In this document: positions 11,263-22,262 of the stretch, piece after piece | Position numbering within the stretch: position 1 is the stretch's first letter | How the letters are laid out: every line of letters begins with the position of its first letter | From: Cricetomys ansorgei | Lineage: Eukaryota > Chordata > Mammalia > Rodentia > Nesomyidae | Direction of reading: 5' to 3' | Assembly (NCBI GenBank): GCA_026225945.1 | Contig: JAMJFZ010001796.1 | Coordinates: 22,172,001-22,236,000 of the forward strand | DNA length: 64,000 nt | Notes under the pieces: model-generated | Told to the model about the DNA's origin: nothing | The model's database searches: none | The model's input: only the letters and a program-made list of their open reading frames with translations | Position numbers and translations under genes: made by a program

Positions 11263-13690
11263 ATCCCCCTCCACATATTCTTTCTTAAAAAAAGAATATG
11301 CCTTGCTGTTGCTTGCTATCTAAATGTTCAAATGCATGATCATGAATCAAATACACACATGCAGAATCAAATACACACACATAAAGTCCTGTGAACTCTC
11401 ACAGTCACACCTCCCCTGATTACAAATCCTGGACGACAGTTGCCTCAGCAGTCACACAGGGACAAGGCCTGCCCCTAACTCAGAGCCCCCTCTCTAGCTT
11501 TCCCCATTCCTTTGAAACCTGAAAATTCATAAATTAAAAAAAAAAACAAAAAACCTTCTCAGGGGTACCCTAAGCCTCCTGGAATCACCATCCTGATCCT
11601 TGCTTGTCCTTAAGAGCAAGCTACAAGCTTTGGCACCTGGGGTGGGCTCCAGGCCCCCTTCAGAGGGGGGCTCTAAAAGGATGATACTGAAGCACATACC
11701 TCCGACTTTATCAAGTGGGTCAGGCATCGAGAGAGCTCCAGGAAGCAGCTCCTTCTAGGGCGGAGAGCAAGCCCTTCTGACTGCTTGCTAAAGAGCTACT
11801 CCACGTACCACATCCTCTCCTGATGCCACTCCATTCACACCTTCAGCCATCAAAGGTCCAGCACCCACTCTGAGGGACAGCCTTGCAGGTGTAGGGGTTT
11901 AAGCTGGGTCAGGCAGGGAGGCAGGGAGCCTGGAGGGCCATGTTGGGAAGAGACCAGAGACACAAGTAGTCTCACACACAGGAGTTGCTCAGCATTCAGA
12001 AATGGGGTGGGGCTGACTCTGAGGCCAGGGGTGAGGGTGTCTTTGTACAGCTGAGGTCCAAGGATTGCAGAGAATAATAAGAGCAGAGGCTTGAAGCCAG
12101 ACAGCCAGGAGTAGGAGCAGCTCAAAGGTCTCCTTGAACAAACACACTGAACAGGAATATCATATTGGAAGTTGACCAATAAAAAGAAAACCTTGGGTGT
12201 TCCTCTAGCTCATCTCCAAATCCAAATTGACTCAGTGGATGGGGCAGCTCAGGGGCTGGACACGGGTACTACTCTTCAGGGGCAGAAGGCAGGTTAGAGT
12301 AGAGAATCGGGACAGGAAGTAGAAATGAGGTATCTGAGAGAAGGTCACAGGGTCATCAGAGGCAGCCTGATCCCTAAGAAAGCCCAGCAAATCAAGAGTG
12401 GCCACACCTCCTTGAAGAGTCTCTGGGTAAATTCTCCCAGACAACTAACTTCCTCATCTTTGAACTGGGGTCACAAGTTCATTCAATCAAGCACTTGTTG
12501 ATTACCTACTACTCAGCCTGCATACAGCTTGTCCAAGACAGACAGAAGGACCTTTCTCAAAACCAGTGAAGAAAACCCAGCAACTCAGCTGAGGACTCAG
12601 ACTCCCCATCCCCATGGATATCATAGTCTGTCATGGTCTCCCCTAGAGAGTCTGTTTGAAGACTGGAAAGGGAGTGATGTTGATAAACAGTATCCTGATT
12701 AAAGCAGCAGGGTACCAGTCCTAAGAGGAAGCCTCAACAGAAAGAGGAAGGCAGGATAAACTGAGAAAGGAGAAGCAAAGAAGCAAGGAAGGTAGATCGA
12801 GGGCCTTGAACATTTGCACTGTAGCTGCTTGGCTCACCTCTGCTCCAAATTCCCAGGTTTGGTCACACTGCTGTCCCCAAGCCCAGAGGATGCCCATGAG
12901 AGGTCTGACAGCTCAGGAGTACAAAGAAATCCTAGTCTTGGAGTCTTGGCCAAATACCTGAGGGAAGTTCCCTTTCTTGCCCTTTAGGTGGACTGAATTA
13001 GCCACTAGCAAGAATGCTAGCCACCCCCTTGAAGTGGTCACATGGGTGGCTTGCATTCAGCAGGTTAACAGATACTTCATGTCAGGTCAGGGTCAGCAGC
13101 TGCTTAGAACACTTCCCACCTCCTCTGTCCCTTCCTGGAAAGTTGACTGTGAGCTCAAAGGAGGAAGTTCTAGGTGCTCAGACATCTGTCTGCTCTTGCC
13201 TATGTGATGGTGGCCAGTTCTCTCCTGGCTCCACCTTTCAATGTCCCGTCTATCACTGCTCCTGGCTATGGTGGCGTCTGGATCTCCCCAAACGTGCAGA
13301 TGCGGACATTCTTCAAACCTTATGGTTGTCCTGGTGCTGCAAGTCCACAGTATGTAGAGGGGGCCCTTCACTAAGAAGGTTCTGGAAAGCATAGACTCCA
13401 AGGATTCTCCTGCTGCTGAATTCAGGATAGGAGGGAATTCTGAGTTTTATGTTAACAAGGTCCCACAGTGGGAAGGAAGCCCACCAGGCCCTTTGACACC
13501 TCCGCACCACACATCTTATGGACACTAAGTGAACAGTACTCCATCAACACCTCTGTCTTCTCCTTCTTCAGCCTCTCCTGGAGCTGAGGGAGATCTGACT
13601 TGAGGTGACTGTGCCTCTATCTAAGCTTAGCACGTTTTCTCATCTCCGATGCCTCTGATCTCCTTGACACTGCCCAAGGTCACAGCCACC
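11263..13690. other. Non-coding spacer
   Basis: No supported gene. A short repeat (AATCAAATACACACA twice near 11346-11381) and an ancient repeat-like stretch near 12476-12560 (TTCATTCAATCAAGCACTTGTTGATTACC) are the only recognisable pieces. Confidence 0.5.
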
Positions 13691-13693
13691 AAG

Positions 13694-13720
13694 TCCTCCT
13701 CCTCCTCCTCCTCCTCCTCC
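13694..13720. repeat. (TCC)n microsatellite
   Basis: Nine perfect TCC/CTC units directly flank the T-rich end of the B1 that follows. Confidence 0.95.
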
Positions 13721-13729
13721 TGCTTTTCC

Positions 13730-13864
13730 TTCTTTTTAGATAGAGTCTCTTCATAGCCCCAGCTGTCCTGGAACTCTATAGACCAGGCTGACCTCCAACT
13801 CACAGAGATCCACCTGCCTCTGCCTCCCAAGTGTAGGATTAAAGATGTGCGCCACTATGCCTGG
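13730..13864 (-). repeat. B1 SINE
   Basis: GTCCTGGAACTCTATAGACCAGGCTGACC and GATCCACCTGCCTCTGCCTCCCAAGTG are typical of reverse-oriented B1. It ends with CACTATGCCTGG. Confidence 0.9.
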
Positions 13865-14583
13865 TTAGCTAAGTCATTCTTATTTATTTTTTATGGTCAT
13901 GGAGGAGGGAGCAGGTAGTGATCCCTTTCAAAATATCTATTTTCTCTTTGTGTTTTTGCTTCCTCTCACACATGCTTATCTGAGCCGTGTCCCTTCGCGC
14001 TTCCGAGGCTCCATTTCTATCCTTGTTTGCTGTGAGCATTCTCCACTCGCTTCATCCCTTCCCACCCTTCTCCTGTATATGGACATTTTTACTTTGGTTT
14101 TGTGGCATGGAAATCACAAATTCTGTTACAGTGACTTGTACGTTTGTTTCCACAAAGGTTTCATACCCTTGGGCTCCTTAGTAATGAGAACATCTTCAAT
14201 CTTAGTTAGCTTTACGGCTATCAAATCCCGAGATAAGCATCTTCCATGAAAAACATTGACTTGTGCTCACGGTTTCAGAAGACTCAGTCCATAATCACTT
14301 GTCTCCATGTTTCTGGACCATGAGGCAGAATATCATGGCAGTGAGACCATGATATTCTGTTTGGCGTAAGCTTCTCACCTCACAGTGGACAGGAAGCAGA
14401 GAGAGGACCTGGGGCCCCATACAACCTTCAAATGCACATGACAGGGTGCCATTTCCTCTACCTAAGCTCCACCTCCCAAAATAGGGAGCAACTGTCCCCC
14501 ACACAACACAAGTAAATTTTCCACAGATACAGGGACTCACCGTATTCACTTCCTGTTGAGGGCATCTTTTATATAATCTTGAC
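13865..14583. other. Non-coding spacer with a strong hairpin
   Basis: No gene is recognised. It contains the 13-bp perfect inverted repeat at 14326-14359, listed separately. Confidence 0.5.
14326..14359. repeat. Perfect 13-bp inverted repeat, 8-base loop
   Basis: CAGAATATCATGG (14326-14338) and CCATGATATTCTG (14347-14359) are exact reverse complements around CAGTGAGA. The stem is half AT and does not extend past the arms, so a microRNA precursor is unlikely. Confidence 0.95.
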
Positions 14584-14762
14584 TTTAAAAAAAGTATTGT
14601 ATTTAATTTTATTTTACCTGCATTGGTGTAAGGGTGTCAGATCCCCTGGAAATGGAGTTACAGACAGTTGTGAGCTGCCATGCGGGTGCTGGGAACTGAA
14701 CCCGGGTCCTCTGGAAGAGCAGCCAGTGCTCTTAACTGCTGAGCCATCATCTCTCCAGCTCC
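14584..14762 (-). repeat. B2 SINE
   Basis: GAACTGAACCCGGGTCCTCTGG, CAGTGCTCTTAACTGCTGAGCC and ATCATCTCTCCAGCTCC are the reversed B2 body and head. It is a well-preserved copy. Confidence 0.92.
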
Positions 14763-15118
14763 AATATTTTTTGTTTTTGATTTTTAATCCTGGGGAGGAG
14801 GATGGGAATCCTTCTCCAATACCAAGATCCTGACAGTCAGGGCTACGGGGAAGGTCTTCTGCCACTACCCTGAGAACAGTGTGCAGGTACTCACTCCCTG
14901 ACCCAGATGCCCCCACCTCTGCTCTCTGATGTCATCAAGTATCTTCCCAGTCACACCTCACTCCAACACTTCATTCGGTCTTCATCTGCAACCCTAGTCA
15001 CTCCTGCTCAAGGAGAGTCACTGAGGGCGACAGCTCCATCACCACTTTACACATCCTAGGGATTAGCCAATAGGCTATGACTTGCAAAAAAAAAACCAGT
15101 CAATTAATCCTCCACACC
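14763..15118. other. Unrecognised spacer
   Basis: No repeat family or exon is recognised in these ~350 bases. Confidence 0.4.
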
Positions 15119-15245
15119 ATCTAGGAGATGAACTCTATAGTGGCCTCATTTACAGAGAAGGAAACTGAAGTAGAGAGTTCAAGCAACTTGCCTAGATGTT
15201 GTGTGTCACCCATGTGATGCAGAGCTGGAGTTTGGACCTTCTCAG
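15119..15245 (+). repeat. MIR SINE
   Basis: GGCCTCATTTACAGAGAAGGAAACTGAAGTAGAGAG followed by AACTTGCCTAGATG...GCAGAGCTGGAGTTTGGACC follows the MIR core order. Confidence 0.75.
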
Positions 15246-15474
15246 GTAATTGTGCCTGAGAGTCTAGAACCTTATCCTTCAGGCTCAATGCTGAGCACAG
15301 CCCTGTACTGACTCCTTCCCAAGCCAAAGGAGGCAGGGCTGATGAGCAACTCCGTCCCATAGATGTGGCAATGCACACCCTGATGTTCAACCACCTGCCT
15401 GCGATAACCACTTAAGAAGCCAAGCATATTGCTGGCTCTAAGCCAAAGGAAATGAAGTTAGTGCAACAAATTGA

Positions 15475-15497
15475 TGTGTGTGTGTGTGTGTGTGTGT
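15475..15497. repeat. (TG)n microsatellite
   Basis: About 23 bases of TG repeat. Confidence 0.95.
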
Positions 15498-15647
15498 ACA
15501 TGCTTGCACGCACGTGTTCAGTGCAGCACTAGTAACGGTGTGAACACGGAATCTACCTAAGTGTACATCAACAGATGAGTAGGTAAGAAAACGAGATACA
15601 TATACACAATAGAAAAGTATCCAGCCTTAACAAAGGACAGAATCCTG

Positions 15648-15781
15648 CCAAGTATGGTGCTACAGGCCTGTAATCCTAGCACTTAGGCGGTAGAAAGAGA
15701 AAGATTAAGTGTTCAAGATCATCCTTGGCTACTAACAAATTTTGAGACCAGCCTGGGCTACATGAGACCCTGCCAGAGAGA
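15648..15781 (+). repeat. B1/B4-type SINE inside the L1
   Basis: GTATGGTGCTACAGGCCTGTAATCCTAGCACTTAGG and GAGACCAGCCTGGGCTACATGAGACCCTG. Confidence 0.85.
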
Positions 15782-15794
15782 AGGGGTAGAAAAA

Positions 15795-15852
15795 AGAGAG
15801 GAGATGGGAGGGGAGGAGAGGAGAGGGGAGGAGAGGAGAGGGGAGGAGAGGA
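15795..15852. repeat. (GGAGA)n purine tract
   Basis: Repeated GGGGAGGAGAGGAGA units make a ~58-base pure purine run. Confidence 0.95.
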
Positions 15853-16165
15853 GGTTGGAGAGATGGCTCATTTAACAGAAGTGCTTGCCATACAGACAGG
15901 AGAACCTGAGTTAGATGCCCCAGAAGTCACATAAAAAAGAGCCATGCTATGTGCATCTGCAATCTAAGCACCGACTAGGTAGAGAGAAGGATCCCTGGGA
16001 CTTGCTAGTGGGCCAGTCTAGTCCTGAATCAGTGAGCTTTGGGTTTAGTGAGGGATCCCGTCTCAAAAACTAAGGTGGAGAGTGATTGAGGAAGGCACCT
16101 GAGATTGACCTCTGACCTTCATATGGATGTATACACAGGAGCAATTGCACACAAACACACTGACA
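15853..16165 (+). repeat. B4-type SINE inside the L1
   Basis: GAGGTTGGAGAGATGGCTCA head, GGACTTGCTAGTGGGCCAGTC middle and AAGGTGGAGAGTGATTGAGG near the tail. The order matches other B4A copies in the window. Confidence 0.88.
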
Positions 16166-16427
16166 CACTGACACGGAAAGGAAAACGAAAGGAGGGAGGG
16201 AGGGAATCTCGTGATTTACATCACCATGAGTGGAACTGGAGTTCATTATGTAGGTGAAAAACAACGACAAACAGGCATGGAAAGACAAATATCACATGAT
16301 CACACTCAAGGGTAGAATCTAAACAGGCTGATTCCTAGGAGCAGAGAAAAGGCCTAAGAAGCTGGGGAGGAGGAGGACTAGGGACACGCAGAGGTTGGTT
16401 GGTGAGTAAAAATGACTCTCTACTGTT

Positions 16428-16596
16428 TGTTTGGTTTGGTTTGGTTTTTAAGATAGGGTCTCACTACAAAGCCTTGGCCAGCTTGGAGCACACTATATAG
16501 ATCAGGTTGGCCTTGAAATCGTAGAGATCCTACTGCCTCTGCCCCCCCCCCCCACCGAGTGCTGGGATTAAAGGTGTGTGCCATCACATCCAGCCC
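16428..16596 (-). repeat. B1 SINE with poly-C run
   Basis: GATCAGGTTGGCCTTGAAATCG and GTGCTGGGATTAAAGGTGTGTGCC are B1 in reverse. A run of about ten C interrupts it near 16541-16551. Confidence 0.88.
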
Positions 16597-16649
16597 AACA
16601 CCATTTGTGTGTATGTGTGTTTGGTTCCCCCATCCCCACCCTGGTGGTG

Positions 16650-16714
16650 GGAGGCATGGGACCCGTGGTGTTCCACGTAAAACCCGTCTCCATCACCAAG
16701 CTACATTCTCAGCT
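16650..16714 (-). repeat. ID-type SINE fragment
   Basis: CATGGGACCCGTGGTGTTCC and CACCAAGCTACATTCTCAGC are a reversed, diverged ID element. Confidence 0.6.
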
Positions 16715-16791
16715 CTGCTATATATTCCCAAGGCAGTGAAAAGAGACATTTTCAATGTTTTACCACAAAGAATCACTGTCTGAGGTGATGG

Positions 16792-17352
16792 ATGAGGCTT
16801 GTTCATTATGAACCTGTACTAAAGTCTCACACAGTACCCCACACATCTGCAGTTACGATGTGCCAGCTGCAAACTATTAAAGAAGCTGAGCAGCAACTCC
16901 AGCCTCTCCCATTGTGTTGTCAAAGCTCTGACTCTAATCTGCCTTTCCAGGTCTGTGAAGTCCCTGCCCTCCACAACCTAGCCTCACAACTACACCTACC
17001 CTCCTACAGTTTAGTTCCCCACGCTATCCAGAGCACAGAGGAGTCTGTGCCCAATGCCTCACGCCCCCACCCCCACTCCCCCAGCAGCTGTAAGGTCCCC
17101 ATCCTCCACTGCTCAGGTCATTCTCAGGCTGGATCGGCCCCTCAACCTTCGACTCCACCCACAGAACAGCAAGCCCCTGGAAAATACTCTAGGACAACCA
17201 TACCCTCTCAAAATGAGAGTCTTGGCTCTAGTACCCCTTTCCTGGGGCTAGTCAGGCTCCATCACCTCCTCCAGCCCATCCCACGCATCACCACATCTCA
17301 AGGACCATGCAGACACCTTCACCTCCAGCCTCACTCGGCAAGCCTCAGTTAA
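16792..17352. other. C-rich spacer containing a chance long frame
   Basis: A plus-strand frame stays open for 186 codons, but the bases are rich in A and C and poor in T and G, so stop codons are rare by composition. There is no domain, no CpG retention and no good splice context. I do not call a gene. Confidence 0.6.
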
Positions 17353-17770
17353 GGTGAAAGGTTCTGGCCATTTGTCCTACAGCCAGGCCAGTGTCTGCAT
17401 CAAGCTAGCCGCTGGCCAGGACACCTCCTACTTAAAGTGACCCCTCTACCCACTTCCCTGGGGCACTTGTTGTCCACAGGGTAAGTCCAGGAGCAGAGAA
17501 AATGTGAGAGATGTCACAAGGCACAAAGGGCTTCCTGCGAAGCATGGTCTTCATGCTCTAGGGTTTAGGGTGAGCAGAAGTCTTGATGTCTGGGTTATGT
17601 AATTCTTACATTTCAGAGACATTTGCAAAGAAACACCCAATTGTGTTACATAATGTGCATAACCATTATATGCAGAGAAAGCTATTATGGAAGAGAAAGT
17701 TTTTTTTTTCCAGTGTTCATTAAAATAATTGGATCTACATTTCTAAATGAAAAGAGCATGGGCATGAATA
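17353..17770. other. Unrecognised spacer
   Basis: No repeat or exon is recognised before the duplicated segment at 17.77 kb. Confidence 0.4.
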
Positions 17771-17875
17771 TTTATAAGACGAAAGCACAGAAGCCGCTTG
17801 ACTGAACACCCCCGGAGAGCTGAACTAGAGTCAGGGTAAAGTGTGAGGGCCATGTCCACTGCCCCCATCCCCACC
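17771..17875 (-). repeat. Duplicated segment, copy 1 (TATA-like on minus strand)
   Basis: TTTATAAGACGAAAGCACAG and the following ~85 bases match 18822-18924 in the same orientation (roughly three quarters identical by eye). Read on the minus strand each copy has AGTCAAG, then a CTTCTGT block, then a CTTATAAA box. It could be a duplicated promoter, an exon relic or an unfamiliar interspersed repeat. Confidence 0.7.
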
Positions 17876-18821
17876 TTTGACCCATGGGATAGTCCTGTGG
17901 GGTTGAATGTCCAGTGCTCAGCCAGCTGCCACCCCCTCTGAGCTAGACTTGCCCCTCCCGTCCCTGAGCCATCACGTCCCAGCTCCTGCGACAATCCCAC
18001 ACCCAGCTCTAGCCCAAGCAACTTCAGCTACTCCCCCAGGACCCCAGTTTCCACTCTTGTAGAGTGGACACAGCTACATTACAGGCAAGTCTCTTTCTCT
18101 CTTCCTCCCCTGCCCTTTCTAATCCCTCCTCCATCCCTACCTCCTTATGAAATCCTAAAGGAACTGATCCAGGAGCAGATCCAGATTCCAGAGCCTCGGG
18201 GTCCCCCTTGCACTCTGACCACCCCCTCACTGTTTCTGCACCCCTCTTCCTGACTGTGCACCTCATCCAGCTAGGTTCCTATCTCCCACCAGCCAGCCTC
18301 CTCCCTTGTTGTAGCTCACAGGCTCTTCCATGCCCTCCTTCTGCCCCTCCCTCATCCTCCTCGCTGGCCTCTCTCTGGCCCTTCTCGGGCCCTTCTTTGG
18401 CCTCCAGTCCCCGGAGCTAACTTCAACTTCTCCTGACCATTTGCCTGCTCCTGTTCTCTCTCCGGGGCTTCCTGCCAACAGACCCAGGGGCCCATGACAG
18501 TGGGTGCTTGGGGCTCTGGAAGCTGTAAGGGTCAAAAGCTTGCAGGACACAGGGTATAGCATATGGTGGGCAGCTTCTGTGCAGCCTGCTGAGGCCATGG
18601 GAGCTCTAGGAAGCCCCCAGTTCACAGTGAGTCCACAGCATGGGGGGGGGTCTGATCTAGTCACTGCAACTTCACACCAAAGAAAATAGAACGAACTCTC
18701 TTTTGTCTCTTTCCTTGGGCTCCTCATCCCCAGGTGACCATGAGAAGCCAAGTTGTGTTACACTCTGGGCTTCAGAGCTTTCCTTGCAGTATTTTCTCCT
18801 TGAAGGACCAGGCCCCAAGCC
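17876..18821. other. Spacer between the duplicated segments
   Basis: Pyrimidine-rich sequence with short open frames on both strands and no recognised repeat family. No splice-bounded exon stands out. Confidence 0.4.
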
Positions 18822-18924
18822 TTTATAAGATGAAAATACAGAAGCCTCTTGACTGAGCGTCCCCAGAATACTGAATCTACAGAAGGGAGAGTGTGAGGAC
18901 AGTCTCCGCTCCCCCACCCCCACC
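18822..18924 (-). repeat. Duplicated segment, copy 2 (TATA-like on minus strand)
   Basis: TTTATAAGATGAAAATACAG followed by AAGCCTCTTGACTGAGCG mirrors copy 1 (AAGCCGCTTGACTGAACA). Both end in a CCCCCACCCCCACC-like run. Confidence 0.7.
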
Positions 18925-20698
18925 CTGTGCCAGATCCCCGTGCTGAGAAGGAGCAACAGCCCATATCTGTCCACACTTGACCCTAAAACTGTTCTCCTCA
19001 GGGGCCATTTAGCAAGGAAAAACTACAGTGGCTAGGCCAGGCCAGTGGAGAGAGATGGTGGCAACAGGCCCCTGCCGGCCCTCCACATCAGAGAGCAGCA
19101 TCAAGTCTGTGACCCGGTGTTCTAAGGTTTCATCTACAGCCGTCGCCAACAGCAGCAGAGCTGCTCAGGCACACACTGCTCCAACTGGTCCCCTTTCTCC
19201 CACCCCTACTTATGTCTATGTCCCCGTCCTCTGCCTAACAGTTCTCTCCTCTCCTCTAATGGACTAGATGGCCTTCATGGGGCCTGGCCTTGGCATGCGG
19301 TTTGTCTGTCCGCCAGCCTCTTTGCTGCCCTGGCTGGGCCTCCTCCTTTCTTCATTCCTCCTCCTTGGAAGGCCGTGTTGTGATTTCCAGCCCAACCGTG
19401 ACTCTGGAATCCTTCTGCCAGCTCCCCTACTTTACATCCTCACCAAAGCTAGTGGAAAGAACTCATATTCTGCGGGGAGGAGGTCCCCAGACACTCTAGT
19501 AGCACCCCCTGTCAGAAGAGGGGACCCAAGACTACTAGTTCTCAGAATCTGTGCTGAAAGCCCTAACTCCCAAGTGATTTGTGTTAGGAAAAGGTGGGCA
19601 TGGCCCTTAGATTCATGGGAACAGCTTTGCCACCCAACACAGTGAGGCAGGGGGTTCCCCAGGCCCTCCTGGCTCTGGCCCAGATCCCACAACACAGAGT
19701 CTCTGGTCACTTCCCTTAGAAAGGCTTAGCATTGCGTATCCTTAGTGTTCCCACGTGCCACCTAGAGTAGGGATGGGTGACCATCATTCTGGTTGGCCGA
19801 AGGCTGAGGGGACTCTGGGAAGATTCTGAACTTATGGTGTTGAGCAAGGACAGTCTCTGACCACTGACAGAGTTAGCCATCACAGCTCACTGAAGGAGCT
19901 TGAGGACTGGTCCCTCTCTTCAGGCTGAGGATTTCTCATTCTGACCCTACTCCCAAGATCCTCAGTCCCTACCCAGGACTGTGCTCCCAGTTGACTGAGC
20001 CCAGATGGTCTTGGTTCCCAGGAAGCACAGGGACCCCACTTCTCATCACCTTGACAGATAAGTGTCCTCAGACACCTTCGTTCCAAACACATGTGGGTCT
20101 CTAGAAGCTGGGGAAGGAGATGCTTTTCCTCTCTTCCTCAGAGATGGCTGGCAGGTATCCCAGTTTCAGGACCACCATGATCACATAACCACCCAAGAAA
20201 AGGCTCCTGGTGCGATGCTCAGACAAAGAGGCTATGTAACTTCAGGCTGGGATTGTTGCCAGTTCGCAGACGTGTCTGGAACACATCAGAGAAGGAGCCT
20301 CATGCTATACAGGGGTAGGCCCACTCAGGAAACCAGAGTGTGGAGTCCAGAGCCTGGTGGCCACCTCACCCCAGCAGAGCTCCACTTCACGACAGGCCCA
20401 GAGAGACTCCAGGGTCTATGCAGTACCACCCACAGTGGGAGGGCACACACTAGCAACTGGATTCCAGGGGGTCTCTGTGGGGTCATCTGTTCTGATCATC
20501 AAGGTAATTTGCCTAGTTTGTTCCACCCCTGGCATCCTGACCTGCGCCAGTGGCGAGGACCAGCGAGTAGCTTTGCTACCGTGTGGCACAAAGACGCTCA
20601 CAGCAGCCAATGGCATGGTGTGACCCCAGGCCCGGGGACATTTCAGGACAAATGAAGATGTTCTTCCCGAATGCACTTGGAAAGGCCTTAGCCTGTAA
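18925..20698. other. Non-coding spacer
   Basis: A 197-codon plus frame (20062-20655) starts on GTG, not ATG, and has no recognisable domain. No other signal is seen. Confidence 0.5.
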
Positions 20699-20700
20699 GG

Positions 20701-20921
20701 CAGCAGTTCTCAACCTGTGGGTCTTGGCCTCTTTGGGGGTCAAACGACCCTTTTCACAGGAGTTGCTTAAGACCATCTACTTATTAGATATTTACATTAC
20801 AATTCATAATGGTAGCAAAATTACAGTTATGAAGTAACAGTGAAAATAATTTTATGGTTGGGGGTCACTACAGCATCAGGAACTGTATTAAAGGGCCACA
20901 GCATTAGGAAAACTGCCACTG
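20701..20921 (+). mobile_element. URR1-like hAT non-autonomous DNA transposon
   Basis: It opens with CAGCAGTTCTCAACCTGTGG and GGGGGTCAAACGACCCTTTTC and closes with GGTTGGGGGTCACTACAGCATC and AAACTGCCACTG. The ends are imperfect inverted repeats. This is the rodent URR1 layout. It encodes no transposase. Confidence 0.9.
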
Positions 20922-22187
20922 TTTTTAGGCTTCCAAAGAGCCACAGAGCCAATAAAAGCAGCTAAGAAGTGAACCCTAAGGAGAATAGTATATGAGGAGC
21001 GAAAACCCCATCCAGTTTCATTCTTGGATCACGTGTATAACAATTTTATTAGGCTTTTAGCCATATATAATAATGTATGAACTATACTCTAATTTTAAGA
21101 AAATATATTTAAGTAGAATTTTTATTATAACTGCAACTGTGCAAATAAATAAGTATCTGATAGATTATAAGTATTTGATAGATTAATGGAAAATCCACGA
21201 GGGGAAATGTTAAGGGTGGGAAGAACAAATTGTGGTAATTTTGGACAATCGTTTTCTCTCTCCATATTTCTGTAAAGCAGGCAAAAAGCACAGTGCAATA
21301 GAAATCTACCTAGGCACAGAGAATAAAGTTAGCACCTCTCATGCTGAATATCTTCTTCAAAGAAGAACGGAATCTGGTAGAAGCAAAAGGAGCCAGGCTG
21401 ACTGAATTTGACGCTGAGGGCATCTTCTCACCCATTTATTTTCCCAAAGCCAACTTTCAGCTTTAGGTCTTAGCTCTGATAAAAATCAATAAAAAGGCCT
21501 GCGGTGTAGTTAGCTTGGTGCTGTTTTGAGTGCATATCACTCACAAGGTCCCAGGTTCCATTTCTAGTACTAAAAGAGTGAAAATAACTCATCAACACAT
21601 GGATTGAGGCCCTACTCTGTGCCCAGCATCAGGGACCCGAAGACCAGTGAAGGAGTCTTCGTACTTTCTTTTTATAAAGGCCATCACATGGACTCAGAAG
21701 GAAATGTGGCTTCCAGGAGTGGTTAGGAGAACTGAGGGCCAAGGAACCAACTTAGGCAGAGCGGGAGCAGTTATGCTGTGACATTCTAAGTTTCTGATGC
21801 TAGGACTAGCTGGGCTGTGTGGGAATTCAGCAGAGGAGGCATGGGGCCCGGGACTGGGCTGGGAGGGGAGTAGCTCCAGTTTTAAAGTCTCTGAAGAAGA
21901 CGCCCCATGCATACAGTGAGATGGCGGAATGCTGAAAGGCTGGGGGTGCCCCTGTACAGAGAGGAGAAGCTCGTGGAATGTGTGTGGGAAGGAGCCATGA
22001 AGCAGACTCTGAAGCAGGTGGAACGGCTCAGTGCAGAAAGGTACTTGCTGCTGAGCCTGGTCCACAGGATGGGTGGACACAATCGACTCACACAGTCAGC
22101 CTCTCGCCTCCGCAGCCCACTGTGGTGTGAACATACACAACAAACAAACAAATGCCTTACATTTTTAAGCAGCAAAAATCTGGGTGC
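20922..22187. other. AT-rich then unique spacer
   Basis: The first half is AT-rich without a clear family. A degraded ID-like SINE lies at about 21496-21580 (TCACAAGGTCCCAGGTTCCATTTC). No exon is seen. Confidence 0.45.
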
Positions 22188-22262
22188 TGAGACTGTGGCT
22201 CAGTGGTAGTGTTGCTTGACTAACGTGCCCTGGACCCCGAGTTCCACCGCTAGTGAAGAAGA
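22188..22262 (+). repeat. ID-type SINE
   Basis: GACTGTGGCTCAGTGGTAGTG and CCCCGAGTTCCACCGCTAGTG are the A and B box regions. Confidence 0.7.

Larger units (their letters stand above)
15498..16425 (+). repeat. L1M 3' remnant split by younger SINEs
   Basis: Left part 15498-15645 (CACTAGTAACGGTGTGAACACGG, GTACATCAACAGATGAGTAGG, ACACAATAGAAAAGTATCCAGCC) and right part 16203-16425 (GAGTGGAACTGGAGTTCATTATG, GACAAATATCACATGATCACAC) are consecutive pieces of an old mammalian L1 end. Two SINEs and a purine tract lie between them. Confidence 0.65.

Noticed and set aside
13174..13374. Short plus frame with a plausible-looking peptide
   Set aside because: No domain or splice sites, and three other frames overlap it.
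14326..14359. Candidate microRNA hairpin
   Set aside because: The stem is only 13 bp and does not extend into the flanks.
16792..17352. 186-codon open frame on the plus strand
   Set aside because: A/C-rich composition lowers stop frequency. There is no domain, no CpG retention and no splice support.
20357..20623. WD-repeat-like string (ILTCASGEDQRVALL) in a short frame
   Set aside because: One short resemblance only, with no second repeat, no WD dipeptide and no splice context.
20062..20655. 197-codon open frame on the plus strand
   Set aside because: It begins on GTG, has no recognisable domain, and an overlapping frame is also open.
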